Below are positions 45,344 to 54,975 of a stretch of DNA of 64,000 nucleotides, in pieces. The stretch covers positions 1-64,000 of the forward strand of contig JBFHXP010000001.1 in the NCBI GenBank assembly GCA_041598875.1. Direction: 5' to 3'. Position 1 is the first letter of the stretch. Every line of letters starts with the position of its first letter. The position numbers and the translations under genes are program-made. The DNA comes from JAKITW01 sp041598875 (GTDB taxonomy: Bacteria; Desulfobacterota; Desulfobulbia; Desulfobulbales; BM004). The notes below the pieces were generated by a model. The model searched no databases and was not told where the DNA came from. It saw only the letters and a program-made list of their open reading frames with translations.

Positions 45344-46561
45344 TTACCTGTGTGCATCTGCGTCCTCTTCGCAACGCGGGGGCAGGTGAATCAAAAAACA
45401 GGCCCCTTCCCCCGGCGCACTTTCCACTTTGATAAAACCACCGCTTTCCCGGACTATCCGGTCAACGATGGACAGGCCCAGGCCCATTCCGGTCCCCACC
45501 TCCCGGGTGGTGAAAAAGGGATCAAAGATCCTGGTCAGCACATCAGGAGAAATTCCCGTGCCGGTATCCCGAATCGCGGCAACAACATACTCTTTTTCCT
45601 GGAGGCTCTCGGGCTCAATACTCTTTATTGTACTGGTTTTTATCGTCAAACGCGGGGAGTCGGTTTCCCCCATTGACTGGACCGCATTCTGAATGACATT
45701 CAAAAAGACCTGCTCAAACCTGACCTCCTGGCCGATGACCAGGGGAACAGAGCGGTCAAGGTCCAGCTCCACCTCAATATCCGAAAGGGCAAGCTGGCTG
45801 TCGAGAAACTTGAGAATATTGATTAAAATTGAATTAATTTCCACGGGGCAGGAGTCGGAGACCTCTTTACGGGCAAAACTTTTCAGACTCTTGATAATTG
45901 ATGAGGCCTTTTTTATCCGGTCGATAATGATCTGGAGATTTTCCTCCAACAGCTCTCTGTTAATGGTCGGCTCTTCTAAGGCTTTCAGACAGTTGCGCGA
46001 AAAGAGAAGCATCGCGTTCAAGGGCTGGGTCAATTCATGGCCTATCCCGGCCGCCATCTCGCCAAGGCTGGCCAGCCGGCCGGAGTGAATCAACTGCTCC
46101 TGGGCCTCTCGAATCCTGGACATCATCTTATGGGCATCGCTCATGTCCCTGGCAATCATCATGTGAAGCACCCGGCCCGATTCCGTGACAAAGGTCGAGC
46201 CATTGATGCTTACCCGAATCCTCTCCCCCCCACGGGCCTTGAATTCCGTTTCCCAGTTCTTGAACTCACCGGCGGAAATACGTGCCTTGAGGGAGCGGCA
46301 CGCCCCCTCATCCATGAGTGCATCCAGGGAGACCCTGCCATAATCTTCTGCCGGAAAATCAAGCAGGTGCAAAAACTCCTCGTTTGAGTTGGCAATAACA
46401 AAGTCCTTTGTCATGACAAAAAAGAGGTCTGAAAGACTTGCAAGGATCTTCTCTGAAAAGACCTTTTCCGTCTGGACCTCTTCATGTTTCTTCAGAATCC
46501 GAACGACCAGATCCTGTTTCTGCCTTTCAAGCAGTTCAACCAGTTTTTCGTTCGGCTCCAT
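45344..46561 (-). CDS. PAS-domain sensor histidine kinase (partner of the NtrC-type regulator)
   Basis: The 405-residue protein has an N-terminal coiled coil (ELLERQKQDLVVRILKKHEE) and a PAS domain (about 50-165). The H-box is LGEMAAGIGHELTQPLNAML, the N-box NVIQNAVQSMGETD, and the G-boxes are DTGTGISPDV and GTGMGLGLSI. No membrane helix is visible, so it is a cytoplasmic sensor. I set the start at the ATG at 46561; the upstream in-frame extension is Gly/Arg-rich and unlikely. Confidence 0.92.
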   Translation of the reverse strand: MEPNEKLVELLERQKQDLVVRILKKHEEVQTEKVFSEKILASLSDLFFVMTKDFVIANSNEEFLHLLDFPAEDYGRVSLDALMDEGACRSLKARISAGEFKNWETEFKARGGERIRVSINGSTFVTESGRVLHMMIARDMSDAHKMMSRIREAQEQLIHSGRLASLGEMAAGIGHELTQPLNAMLLFSRNCLKALEEPTINRELLEENLQIIIDRIKKASSIIKSLKSFARKEVSDSCPVEINSILINILKFLDSQLALSDIEVELDLDRSVPLVIGQEVRFEQVFLNVIQNAVQSMGETDSPRLTIKTSTIKSIEPESLQEKEYVVAAIRDTGTGISPDVLTRIFDPFFTTREVGTGMGLGLSIVDRIVRESGGFIKVESAPGEGACFLIHLPPRCEEDADAHR

Positions 46562-46889
46562 TCCCCTCGCACCCGCCCTTGACCATACACCTGAAAATTC
46601 ACCCGGAGTACCCAGACCCCGACCCTGTGTCACAAAATATACACACCCGCCGAAAACGAATAATTACACGATACTACACGATAACGCCCCACACCCCGTC
46701 ACCACACCCACACAGTCGCCACCTGCGGCCTTCAGACCACTGCCTTGCCTCAGGAATTTTTTTAACTTGTAATTGCCTGTAATTACTGCACGAAATTTAA
46801 CTCGTCCCCATCCCGCCCCAAATTGGCGCAATAAATGCTAACACCGGAAGCCAATAGCCCCATTAAGCGGACATTTTTTCTGAATTGCA
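46562..46889. other. Divergent intergenic region with a sigma-54 promoter candidate
   Basis: The 328-base gap lies between the kinase (minus) and the HTH/receiver-like gene (plus). The left part is C-rich with repeated ACAC/CACC stretches. The right part holds a sigma-54-type promoter for the plus strand. No gene is supported. Confidence 0.4.
46823..46839 (+). promoter_or_regulatory. Sigma-54 promoter candidate for the kinase/TauE operon
   Basis: TTGGCGCAATAAATGCT has the exact GG-N10-GC spacing and differs from the sigma-54 consensus at one base in each half. It is 50 bases upstream of the gene at 46890. Confidence 0.6.
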
Positions 46890-47477
46890 ATGAAAAAGCA
46901 GACCTTAAACATAGATCAAGCGGCCTCCCTGTGCGGGGTATCTCCCACCCGCGTCAAGGCATGGATTGATAAAAAGGAACTCCGGGCAGAGGAAAACCAT
47001 GGCCGGGAGCAATGGATCAGGCATACCGACCTCATTGATTTTCTTGTTAAATTCAACATGCCGATCCCTGACGCGCTCCTGCCCTATAAGGCCAGAAAAA
47101 TCCTGTTCATCTATAACGATGATTCGGGCGGCCGGTTGTTTATGCGTTTTTTAATCCGCCTCCTCGGTCATTTAAAAAAAACACAGCAGACCTTTGTTGC
47201 TGACCACATCCCCTATGGGCCGGATGCAAAAATAAAAGTGATGGTCTTCAAACCAGACCTTGTGCTGCTTGACATGACTGAGAGCGATCATGACGCGATT
47301 TCCATGGGCCTGCAGATCAAGAACGCCACTGAGTTCAGCGCGGTAAAGCTCATTGCCGTCACCGCTGAAACCATTTTTGAAGAGCAGAGAGTATCAGCAC
47401 TGAAAAACGGGATTGACACCATTGTGCCAGAATCGGTGAATATCCCTGTTTTTGCTGAAGAACTTAATTTCCTGTGA
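46890..47477 (+). CDS. Excisionase/MerR-type HTH protein with receiver-like domain
   Basis: The 195-residue protein starts with a winged-helix excisionase-type domain (LNIDQAASLCGVSPTRVKAW, then IRHTDLIDFLVKFNM). It continues with a receiver-like half (ARKILFIYNDDSGGR; KPDLVLLDMTESDHD; KLIAVTAETI). The acidic first site (YNDD) and the Asp after VLL are present, but the usual Lys-Pro near the end is missing (GIDTIVPESV). A DNA-binding domain placed before a receiver is an inverted order. It may regulate its own operon, which continues with a kinase 50 bases downstream. Confidence 0.78.
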   Translation: MKKQTLNIDQAASLCGVSPTRVKAWIDKKELRAEENHGREQWIRHTDLIDFLVKFNMPIPDALLPYKARKILFIYNDDSGGRLFMRFLIRLLGHLKKTQQTFVADHIPYGPDAKIKVMVFKPDLVLLDMTESDHDAISMGLQIKNATEFSAVKLIAVTAETIFEEQRVSALKNGIDTIVPESVNIPVFAEELNFL

Positions 47478-47526
47478 TGATCCCGGGGACAACACGCATC
47501 CGTGAGATTGAAATAGCCGGAACACC

Positions 47527-49173
47527 ATGCTGAAAGACAGAACACATTACTCACGACTGAAAAAAAGGTTTTCCATCACCTTTATCCTGGTCGCCCTGGT
47601 GCCGTTTTTCCTTATCAGCTGGAGCTCCTCGCATTTTTATCAGATGTCATCCCTGGAAAACACCACCAGGGGCCTGAAGGGAACCGTGGAGAACAGAAAA
47701 GAGGTCATTAACTTTTTTCTTACTGACCAGAAGAACCTCTTATTGCAGTTGATTCACCTCTACTCATACGAGGTTTTCAAAGACCAGGGAGAGTTGGAAA
47801 GAATATTTACCGCGGTCGCTCCGAGCGGAATTGTCGATCTGGGATTGATTGATGCCAGCGGCCAGCACGTGACATATGTCGGGCCCTACCGACAGAAACT
47901 GATCGATAAGAACTATAAGGACGCCGACTGGTTTCATGAGGTGATGATCAACGGCTGCCATATCAGCGATGTCTTTCTCGGCTACCGCGAGGTGCCCCAC
48001 TTTGTGGTGGCAGTGGCAGACCCTCTGAAAAAGTGGGTCCTGCGGGCCACGGTGAATTCGGAATTCTTTGACGGCCTCCTGCGCAACGCCCAGCTCGGTG
48101 AGAAAGGCGATGCCTTTATCGTCAACCGGGAGGGAAAATTCCAAACAGCCAGCCGGCTCCAGGTTAACACCCTGAACCTGAAAGAAAGGACGCTGCTTAA
48201 TTACCATGAAGGGACCGAAGTGCATCAGATTGATAATTTCCTCTATGTGACCAGCTGGCTCAAGAACGGCGAATGGCTCCTGCTGGTCAAGCTCCAGACC
48301 TCGAGCGTCTTGGAGGTTTTTTATCATGCCCGCAACATCGACTTTCTCTCCATTCTGGCCGCCGCCCTGTTAATCATTGTTGTCGCGACCCTTACCGTGA
48401 ATCAGATGGTAAACAAAATTGAGCGGGCCGACCGCGAAAAGGCAAGCCTGGACAGCCAGATGATCCAGGTGGAAAAAATGGCTTCCCTGGGCAGAATGGC
48501 TGCCGGGGTGGCCCATGAGGTGAACAACCCCCTGCAGCTGATCACCGATCAGTCCGGGTGGATCGGTGACCTTCTCGATGAGGAAGATCCCGGAAAAATC
48601 CGCCACATGGATGAATACCGCCAGGCCCTGGCTAAAATCAAGGCCCATGTGGCCCGGGCAAGCGGCGTCACCCACAGATTGTTGGGATTTTCACGGAAAA
48701 TGGAGGCAAAAAAGGCAGAGGCGCATATCAATTTTCTTATCGAAGAGGTTCTCTCCTTTCTTGAAAACGAGGCGGCCGGCCACGATATCACCATAACTAC
48801 CCACCTGCAAAAGGATATCCCGGCGATCATGACCGACGCCACCCAGATCCAGCAGGTGTTTTTAAATATTCTCAACAACAGCATCGATGCCATTGGGAAA
48901 AAGGGGGCCATAGAGATCACCACCCTGGTCGACGGAAAGGGCATATGTATCACTATTGCCGATACCGGTCCGGGAATCAAACCCGGGATCGCACATCATA
49001 TCTTTGACCCCTTTTTCACCACCAAGGAACCGGGCAAGGGAACCGGACTCGGGTTGTCCATCTGCTACAACATTATCCAGTCGCTGGGAGGCACGATTGA
49101 AGTCGGTAACAGGCAAGAGGGAGGAGCGGTCTTTTCGATAAAACTGCCGATTACAACCGGGGAAACCAGCTGA
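47527..49173 (+). CDS. Membrane sensor histidine kinase with periplasmic Cache domain
   Basis: The 548-residue protein has TM1 (about 17-36), a periplasmic Cache-type domain (about 40-275; YKDADWFHEVMINGCHISDV, then FLGYREVPHFVVAV), and TM2 (about 278-297). The H-box is MASLGRMAAGVAHEVNNPLQ, the N-box NILNNSIDAIGKKG, with DTGPGIKPGI and GTGLGLSICY. It is a paralogue of the kinase at 56055-57806, sharing the SDVFLGYR and PHFVV blocks. It senses an unknown small ligand outside and probably phosphorylates the receiver at 49234. Confidence 0.92.
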   Translation: MLKDRTHYSRLKKRFSITFILVALVPFFLISWSSSHFYQMSSLENTTRGLKGTVENRKEVINFFLTDQKNLLLQLIHLYSYEVFKDQGELERIFTAVAPSGIVDLGLIDASGQHVTYVGPYRQKLIDKNYKDADWFHEVMINGCHISDVFLGYREVPHFVVAVADPLKKWVLRATVNSEFFDGLLRNAQLGEKGDAFIVNREGKFQTASRLQVNTLNLKERTLLNYHEGTEVHQIDNFLYVTSWLKNGEWLLLVKLQTSSVLEVFYHARNIDFLSILAAALLIIVVATLTVNQMVNKIERADREKASLDSQMIQVEKMASLGRMAAGVAHEVNNPLQLITDQSGWIGDLLDEEDPGKIRHMDEYRQALAKIKAHVARASGVTHRLLGFSRKMEAKKAEAHINFLIEEVLSFLENEAAGHDITITTHLQKDIPAIMTDATQIQQVFLNILNNSIDAIGKKGAIEITTLVDGKGICITIADTGPGIKPGIAHHIFDPFFTTKEPGKGTGLGLSICYNIIQSLGGTIEVGNRQEGGAVFSIKLPITTGETS

Positions 49174-49233
49174 TAATCGGCACAGCTCATCATGTGCAGT
49201 CCATCCTGTTTTCACAAATAAGGAGATAAGAAC

Positions 49234-49662
49234 ATGAAAGATTTCAATGTATTGATCGTTGACGATGAAACGGATTTCCTGGAAACAACCCTTAAGAGGA
49301 TGCAAAAGAGAAACATCCGCTGCGAAGGGGTTGATAACGGCAGAGAGGCCATTGAGAAGATCAGCAAGGGGACTTTTGACGTGGTTCTGCTCGATGTAAA
49401 GATGCCGATCATGGACGGGGTGGAGACACTCCGGGAGATCAAGCGGATCAGGCCGCTGACCGAGGTGGTCATGCTCACCGGTCATGCCTCCGTGGACTCG
49501 GGGATTGAAGGGATGAAGCTCGGCGCCTTTGATTATCTGATGAAACCGATGGATCTTGATCCATTGCTGGAAAAAATCCAGGATGCCTATGAAAAAAAAC
49601 GCCTCCAGGAAGAAAAGATCGAGCAGGCTCAGATGAAAAAACACATGAGCCTTCCCGGATAA
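49234..49662 (+). CDS. Single-domain response regulator
   Basis: The 142-residue receiver shows VDDETDFLETT, VVLLDVKMPIMDGVETL, VMLTGHASVD and FDYLMKPMD, a complete phosphorylation site. A 20-residue charged tail follows. A good GGAG site precedes the ATG. It sits between the Cache kinase and the TauE permease in one transcription unit. Confidence 0.92.
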   Translation: MKDFNVLIVDDETDFLETTLKRMQKRNIRCEGVDNGREAIEKISKGTFDVVLLDVKMPIMDGVETLREIKRIRPLTEVVMLTGHASVDSGIEGMKLGAFDYLMKPMDLDPLLEKIQDAYEKKRLQEEKIEQAQMKKHMSLPG

Positions 49663-49758
49663 GATTTTTCAGTGAATTCCCCGCATCTTACCGCGGCAGG
49701 ACACTATGATTCAGACGGTATTGCAAGATTAACCACAACAGAGGAGAGGAAAAAGAAA

Positions 49759-51075
49759 ATGAACTTTGTCAAACATCTAGGTCAATTCATGATGATGGGA
49801 GCACGGGCCCATGCCCAATGGGAGATCGACACCTCGCAACGCATCATCCGCGATCCCAGGCGGCTGGTTATTCTGGGGCTGCTCTGTCTGCCGATCATGT
49901 TCCTCGGGGTTGCCTATGCCGAGGAAATTTCCGGCATCCTGCCAACCTTTATCGGCGGGAAAACCGCCTATTCCCCGGCTTTTTACACGCCAACCATCTT
50001 CTTTGCCTCCATCGGCGTCGGGATCTGCGCCGGGCTCATCACCGGATGCATCGGCGCCGGCGGCGGCTTTATCATCGCCCCGGCCCTGATGAGCGCCGGG
50101 GTCAAGGGTATCCTTGCGGTCGGTACCGACCTCTTCCACATCTTTGCCAAGGCGATCATGGGCAGCGTCCTGCACCGCAAAATGGGCAACATCTCCATCG
50201 GTCTGGCCCTGTGGTTCATCCTGGGCTCCATGGGGGGCGCCACCCTTGGCGGCTACATCAACCGCACCATCTATGACGCCAATCCGGTGATGAGCGATGC
50301 CTTTATCACCTCCATCTACGTCTTTATGCTCGGATTTCTTTCGTTTTATTCACTGATGGATTTCTTCAAGGCCCGCAAGGCGGCGGCTGGCATTGCCGAT
50401 AAATCAGAGGAAGAACAGAAAAAATTCAAGGCCGGGACCTTGACCGGATTTGCCCAGAAACTGCAGTCAATGAACATCCCGCCAATGGTTCATTTTGACC
50501 AAAGCATCGTGCCGGGCGGACGCAAGATTTCAGCTGTTTTCCTTATTCTTTCCGGCGCCTTTGTCGGCCTGGCGGCGGCGATCATGGGCGTGGGCGGCGG
50601 GTTCCTGACCTTCCCGATCTTTGTCTACACCCTGGGTGTCTCCTCTGCCACCACCGTTGGCACCGACATCTTCCAGATCATTTTCACCGCCGGTTACGCC
50701 GGCCTTGGCCAGTACGCAATCTACGGATTCATCTTCTACACCCTGGCCATGGGCATGCTCCTTGGCTCCCTTATCGGTATTCAGGTCGGCTCCCTGGTGA
50801 CCAAGGTCGTGCCGGGCCAGACCATCTGCGGTTTTTATGCCACCGCGGTCATGGCCGGTTTCATCAACCGGGTTTTTGCCCTGCCGGTCAAACTCGGCAA
50901 GATGGGCCTGATTCCCCTCAACCCAGACACCGGAAAACTGCTCGAAGATATCGGCATCTATGCCTTTTTCATTGTTATCACGGTGTTTTCACTGTGGGTT
51001 TTCTGGACATTTTTTTCCAATCTTAAAACATTGAAGGTCGGCCCCACTGCTCACGGGAAGGAGGCACACGCATGA
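49759..51075 (+). CDS. Large TauE/SafE-family permease
   Basis: The 438-residue membrane protein has two TauE repeats: GVGICAGLITGCIGAGGGFI (first) and GLAAAIMGVGGGFLTFPIFV (second). A hydrophilic insert (about 215-255) and extra helices at both ends make it much longer than the gene at 29094. The N-terminal 30 residues are hydrophilic. I chose the ATG at 49759 because GAGGAGAGG stands upstream. This long type usually sits with kinase/receiver genes in such bacteria; sulfite or another sulfur anion export is inferred. Confidence 0.85.
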   Translation: MNFVKHLGQFMMMGARAHAQWEIDTSQRIIRDPRRLVILGLLCLPIMFLGVAYAEEISGILPTFIGGKTAYSPAFYTPTIFFASIGVGICAGLITGCIGAGGGFIIAPALMSAGVKGILAVGTDLFHIFAKAIMGSVLHRKMGNISIGLALWFILGSMGGATLGGYINRTIYDANPVMSDAFITSIYVFMLGFLSFYSLMDFFKARKAAAGIADKSEEEQKKFKAGTLTGFAQKLQSMNIPPMVHFDQSIVPGGRKISAVFLILSGAFVGLAAAIMGVGGGFLTFPIFVYTLGVSSATTVGTDIFQIIFTAGYAGLGQYAIYGFIFYTLAMGMLLGSLIGIQVGSLVTKVVPGQTICGFYATAVMAGFINRVFALPVKLGKMGLIPLNPDTGKLLEDIGIYAFFIVITVFSLWVFWTFFSNLKTLKVGPTAHGKEAHA

Positions 51076-51758
51076 TTGCCAATAAAAAGGAATTCGGTTT
51101 GGGGGTTGCCCTGTTCGCAGGCTTCTGGGTCGTGTTTGTCATTCTGATGTCGCCGGTGTTCGCCGGCATGAACCTCTTGGACTATATGGACAACCTCTAC
51201 AACATGATCTCCAAGAAATCATCCTATTACATCCCGGTTGTCCAGAAGAAGCTCGTGGACTACACCGGCCAGCAGGTCTCTTTTTCCCTCAAGGCCAAGG
51301 GCGAGGAAAAAATCACCCGCCTGACCAGGATGTTTGAGGCGGGCGGGGCCACCGTCACCCCGGATGGGGAACAGTTGAAAATCTCCGGTGATTTGAGCGC
51401 CATGGTCGGCGCGGCGATGATCGATGCCGAGGCGATGTTTGCCAATGAAGGCAGCAAGGTCTCTGCCAGATATGGCAGTGATGAACGGGCGGTTCTGTAT
51501 GACTGGTGGGACGCATTCAAGACCGCTGAAAAAGAGATGAACAAAAACAGTAAGTTCCAGGAAGGAAAAATCTTCAACATCGCCCAGACCAAGGCCCTTG
51601 AACCGGCCTACAACTACTACGGCATCCCTGCGGTGCCGATCAAGGAAAAGTGGGGAACCGTGGTCATTTCCCTGGTCGGATATGTCTTTTATACCCTGTG
51701 GTTCGGGTTCGCCATCCTCTTCATGTTTGAAGGGTGGGGCCTGAGGCTCGAGCATTAG
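51072..51758 (+). CDS. Two-helix membrane protein coupled to the TauE permease
   Basis: The 228-residue protein has an N-terminal helix (GLGVALFAGFWVVFVILMSP), a soluble domain of about 150 residues (VDYTGQQVSFSLKAKGEEKI onwards) and a C-terminal helix (VVISLVGYVFYTLWFGFAIL). I do not recognise the family. Its ATG overlaps the permease stop by 4 bases, so it is likely an accessory subunit with a periplasmic domain. A terminator follows. Confidence 0.8.
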   Translation: MIANKKEFGLGVALFAGFWVVFVILMSPVFAGMNLLDYMDNLYNMISKKSSYYIPVVQKKLVDYTGQQVSFSLKAKGEEKITRLTRMFEAGGATVTPDGEQLKISGDLSAMVGAAMIDAEAMFANEGSKVSARYGSDERAVLYDWWDAFKTAEKEMNKNSKFQEGKIFNIAQTKALEPAYNYYGIPAVPIKEKWGTVVISLVGYVFYTLWFGFAILFMFEGWGLRLEH

Positions 51759-51784
51759 AGTCTCGCCTGTTTCGCAGGATCCGG

Positions 51785-51817
51785 AAAAAGGCCGGCCCGG
51801 TCAGGCCGGCCTTTTTT
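51785..51817 (+). terminator. Strong rho-independent terminator
   Basis: Stem AAAAAGGCCGGCC pairs with GGCCGGCCTTTTT across a six-base loop, ending in a T-run. It lies 27 bases after the stop of the membrane protein gene and closes the operon that starts at 46890. Confidence 0.92.
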
Positions 51818-51915
51818 GTTGCCCATGGGCAGCTGCTGGTTTTGTTTTCCCGCTGATCACGGTAAGATGTCCCCTGATGCGATGCCGATCCGACAAACCT
51901 CTCAGGTCTCACGAC

Positions 51916-54498
51916 ATGCCTTCACTCTCGGCCCTGTGGCAGACACTCTGTAACTGGTTTCGTTTTGACCCGCCGCCGGCCACGCCGTCCATTTCATTTG
52001 CTCAATGCTACAAGGCCTTCCGGGCGCTGCTTACCGCCAACAACGCCGCCCTTGAACTGATGGCCGCGATGGAACAGACCCATGCTGCCGGCCGGCCGTT
52101 CGGCATGGCCTTTGTCCGCGGCAACTGCACCGCCCTTTCAGTGAACATATACAAGATGATCCGGCATCTCCAGGAGATGTCCGGCGGCCGGTATCAGGAT
52201 CTCCACTCCGCCTTCAACCGCATAGCCGGCGAACTCGAAAGCCTGGTCAGGAACAGGCCGGTCAACCCAGAGGGGGAATGGGTCCTGCCCCTGGACCGGA
52301 TTGACCGGACCATGGTCGACCAGGTGGGCGAAAAAATGGCCAACCTTGGAGAAATCCGCAACCGGGTTGGCCTTAAGACGCCGGAAGGCTTTGCCATTAC
52401 CGCCTCGGCGAGCCAATACTTCATGGCAGCCACCGGTCTCCAGGATGAGATCAACCGCCGCCTGAAAACCATGGATGAAGAGAACCTGGAAGAACTCTAC
52501 CGGACCAGTTCGGCCATCCAGCAGATGATCATCAATACCGTTCCGCCGGCTGACCTCGAACAACGGATCCTGGAAAGTCATCACGCCCTGCAGGATCCCG
52601 CCGGGGAGGAAATTCTGGTCTCGCTCCGCTCCAGCGCCCTGGGCGAGGACAGCGGCACCGCCTCTTTTGCCGGGCAGTACCGCACCCAACTCAATGTCAG
52701 CCCTGAGTTCATCATCCATACCTACAAGGAAATCGTGGCCGGAAAATACAAGAGCCAGGCCATTATCTATCGGAACCAGCGCGGTTTCCGCCACCAGGAC
52801 ATCATCATGTGCGTGGGGTGCCTGATTATGGTGGACGCGGTTTTGAGCGGGGTCTGCTACTCGCGTTCGCCCCTCAACCGCCGCAGCGACTGGGTGGAAA
52901 TCAACGCGGTGACCGGCCTGGCGAGCCAGGTGGTGGATGGTATTGCCAAGACTGACTATTTCCGGGTCAGCCGTCACTCCCCGCACCCGATTATCCACAA
53001 GAAAATTCACTCCCTTGCAGACAGCATCGACTCCTGCCCCATCCCCTTTGTCTCCCTGAGTGATGAACAGGCCGGTGAACTCGCCCGCATCGCCATCCGG
53101 CTCGAAGAGCATTTCGGCGAGCCCCAGGACATCGAGTGGTCGATAGACCGCGGGGGAGAGATCGTGCTCCTCCAGAGCCGCCCCCTGGGTTTGTCTGCTG
53201 ACCTGCCCGCCGGTTTAATTGACCGTGATGTGGAAGAAAGTGGTGATGCGCTCTTAAAGGGGGGAGTTACCGCGAGTCTCGGGGTGGGTTGCGGGCCGGT
53301 CTGCATTGTCCGTTCCGCTGTCGATCTGCTCCGTTTTCCCAGGGGTGCGGTGCTGGTGGTGGCACATCCTGTTCCCGAATGGGCCACCCTGCTCAACCGG
53401 GCCGCGGCGGTAATCAGTGAGACCGGCCAGGTGGCGGCCCACCTGGCAACAGTGGCCCGCGAGTTCGGGGTGCCCGCCATATTTGGCCTGGATCGGGCAA
53501 CCGCCATTCTCAGCGAGGGCGAGGAGATAACCATTGACGCCACCGCCTGTCGCGTCTATCAGGGACGCAGAGAGGATATCCTTGCCTACGGCGCAGATCA
53601 GGCCCCGAACCTGATGGTCAACAGCCCGATCCATAATCTGCTCAAAAAGGTCCTCGCCATGGTCACCCCCCTTACCCTGACCGACCCGACCTCGCTCTAC
53701 TTCACGCCCTCTTCCTGCCGGACCATGCACGATATGACCCGTTTCTGTCATGAAAAGGCGGTGCTTGAGATGTTCTCCTTCGGCAGCCGGTATGGCTTTG
53801 ACGACAAGAGCGCCAAGCAGCTGGTGGGAGACGCCACCGCCTACCAGTGGTGGGTGATCGATCTGGAGGATGGTTTTGACCGTTCATTTGACAGAAAGGA
53901 GAAGTTCATCCCCATAACCGCCATCGTTTCCCTGCCGATGCAGGCGATATGGGAAGGGATGACGGTGGTCCCCTGGGATGGACCGCCCCCGATAAACCTC
54001 TCCGGTTTCGGTTCCATCCTCTTCCAGTCGACCCGGAACCGCAATCTCGAGCCCAGTCTCCGCTCCACGCTCACCAACCGGAACTACTTCATGGTTTCAA
54101 AGAATTTCTGCAACGTCAGTGTCCGCCTGGGTTATCATTTTGCGATGATCGAGGCCCACCTGAGCGAATTTCTGACCGAAAACTACGTAAGCTTCACCTT
54201 CAAGGGCGGCGCTGCCGATGAACAGCGGCGGGTGACCCGGATCGCGCTGATCAAGGATATCCTGGCCCGCTATGGTTTCCGGCTGGAGTTGAAGGCAGAC
54301 GCCCTTTCGGCCCGAATCGAGAAGCGGCCCGACAGCTATCTCCTTGACCGCCTGAAGGTTCTGGGATATCTGCTGATGCATACCAGGCAGATCGACATGG
54401 TGATGAGCGATCAGAACATGGTGGCCCACTACCGGGAAAAAATTACCACCGACCTGCTCCGGATTGTTCCGGATTGCGAGATGGAGAATGGACAATGA
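51916..54498 (+). CDS. PEP-synthase-like protein (ATP-grasp and phosphohistidine domains, unusual C-terminus)
   Basis: The 860-residue protein has an N-terminal helical region (about 1-120). The PEP/pyruvate-binding ATP-grasp domain follows (about 120-440), with ILVSLRSSALGEDSGTASFA and GEPQDIEWSIDRGGEIVLLQ. Next is the swivelling phosphohistidine domain with ETGQVAAHLATVAREFGVP (His509). PEP synthases and pyruvate phosphate dikinases then carry a TIM barrel for PEP; here residues about 560-860 show a different domain with no barrel motif I can see. It could phosphorylate itself and pass phosphate elsewhere. Its stop overlaps the start of a response regulator by 4 bases. I set the start at 51916, before MPSLSALWQTLCNWF. 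Confidence 0.8.
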   Translation: MPSLSALWQTLCNWFRFDPPPATPSISFAQCYKAFRALLTANNAALELMAAMEQTHAAGRPFGMAFVRGNCTALSVNIYKMIRHLQEMSGGRYQDLHSAFNRIAGELESLVRNRPVNPEGEWVLPLDRIDRTMVDQVGEKMANLGEIRNRVGLKTPEGFAITASASQYFMAATGLQDEINRRLKTMDEENLEELYRTSSAIQQMIINTVPPADLEQRILESHHALQDPAGEEILVSLRSSALGEDSGTASFAGQYRTQLNVSPEFIIHTYKEIVAGKYKSQAIIYRNQRGFRHQDIIMCVGCLIMVDAVLSGVCYSRSPLNRRSDWVEINAVTGLASQVVDGIAKTDYFRVSRHSPHPIIHKKIHSLADSIDSCPIPFVSLSDEQAGELARIAIRLEEHFGEPQDIEWSIDRGGEIVLLQSRPLGLSADLPAGLIDRDVEESGDALLKGGVTASLGVGCGPVCIVRSAVDLLRFPRGAVLVVAHPVPEWATLLNRAAAVISETGQVAAHLATVAREFGVPAIFGLDRATAILSEGEEITIDATACRVYQGRREDILAYGADQAPNLMVNSPIHNLLKKVLAMVTPLTLTDPTSLYFTPSSCRTMHDMTRFCHEKAVLEMFSFGSRYGFDDKSAKQLVGDATAYQWWVIDLEDGFDRSFDRKEKFIPITAIVSLPMQAIWEGMTVVPWDGPPPINLSGFGSILFQSTRNRNLEPSLRSTLTNRNYFMVSKNFCNVSVRLGYHFAMIEAHLSEFLTENYVSFTFKGGAADEQRRVTRIALIKDILARYGFRLELKADALSARIEKRPDSYLLDRLKVLGYLLMHTRQIDMVMSDQNMVAHYREKITTDLLRIVPDCEMENGQ

Positions 54499-54878
54499 CC
54501 AACGATATCCAAGTTCTGCTGGTTGACGATGAACACGATTTTCTTGAAACCACCGCCAAGCGACTGCAGCGTAGGGGGTATACGGTGAAAACCGCGACCT
54601 CCTGCGCTGCCGCCTGGGAGGTGCTGGAAGGGTGGTCTCCCCAGGTCGTTATCCTTGACGTGATGCTGCCGGACAAAAGCGGCATTGTCTTTCTGCAGGA
54701 GATCAAACAGGCCTGGCCCGGCCTGATCGTCATCCTTCTGACCGGGCACGCCTCCATGGAGGCAGGATTGAAAAGCATCGAATACGGGGCCCACGACTAC
54801 TGCCTGAAACCGGTGGAATTCGAGGGATTGCTGGAAAAAATCAAGATAGCGCTCCGGGAAGCGCATATCGGTGCCTGA
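54495..54878 (+). CDS. Single-domain response regulator coupled to the PEP-synthase-like gene
   Basis: The 127-residue receiver shows VDDEHDFLETT, VVILDVMLPDKSGIVFL, VILLTGHAS and YCLKPVEFE, with no output domain. Its ATG overlaps the upstream stop (ATGA), so the two proteins are made together. The partner that phosphorylates it may be one of the nearby kinases. Confidence 0.9.
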   Translation: MTNDIQVLLVDDEHDFLETTAKRLQRRGYTVKTATSCAAAWEVLEGWSPQVVILDVMLPDKSGIVFLQEIKQAWPGLIVILLTGHASMEAGLKSIEYGAHDYCLKPVEFEGLLEKIKIALREAHIGA

Positions 54879-54975
54879 CCTGCGCCCCCGTCTCTCTCTG
54901 CGCAAAAGCCCTTGGGTCCTCTCTCTCCGTGCCCCGGCAGCCGACCATTTCCGGTCTCCGGCCAGAGGAGCGCGG

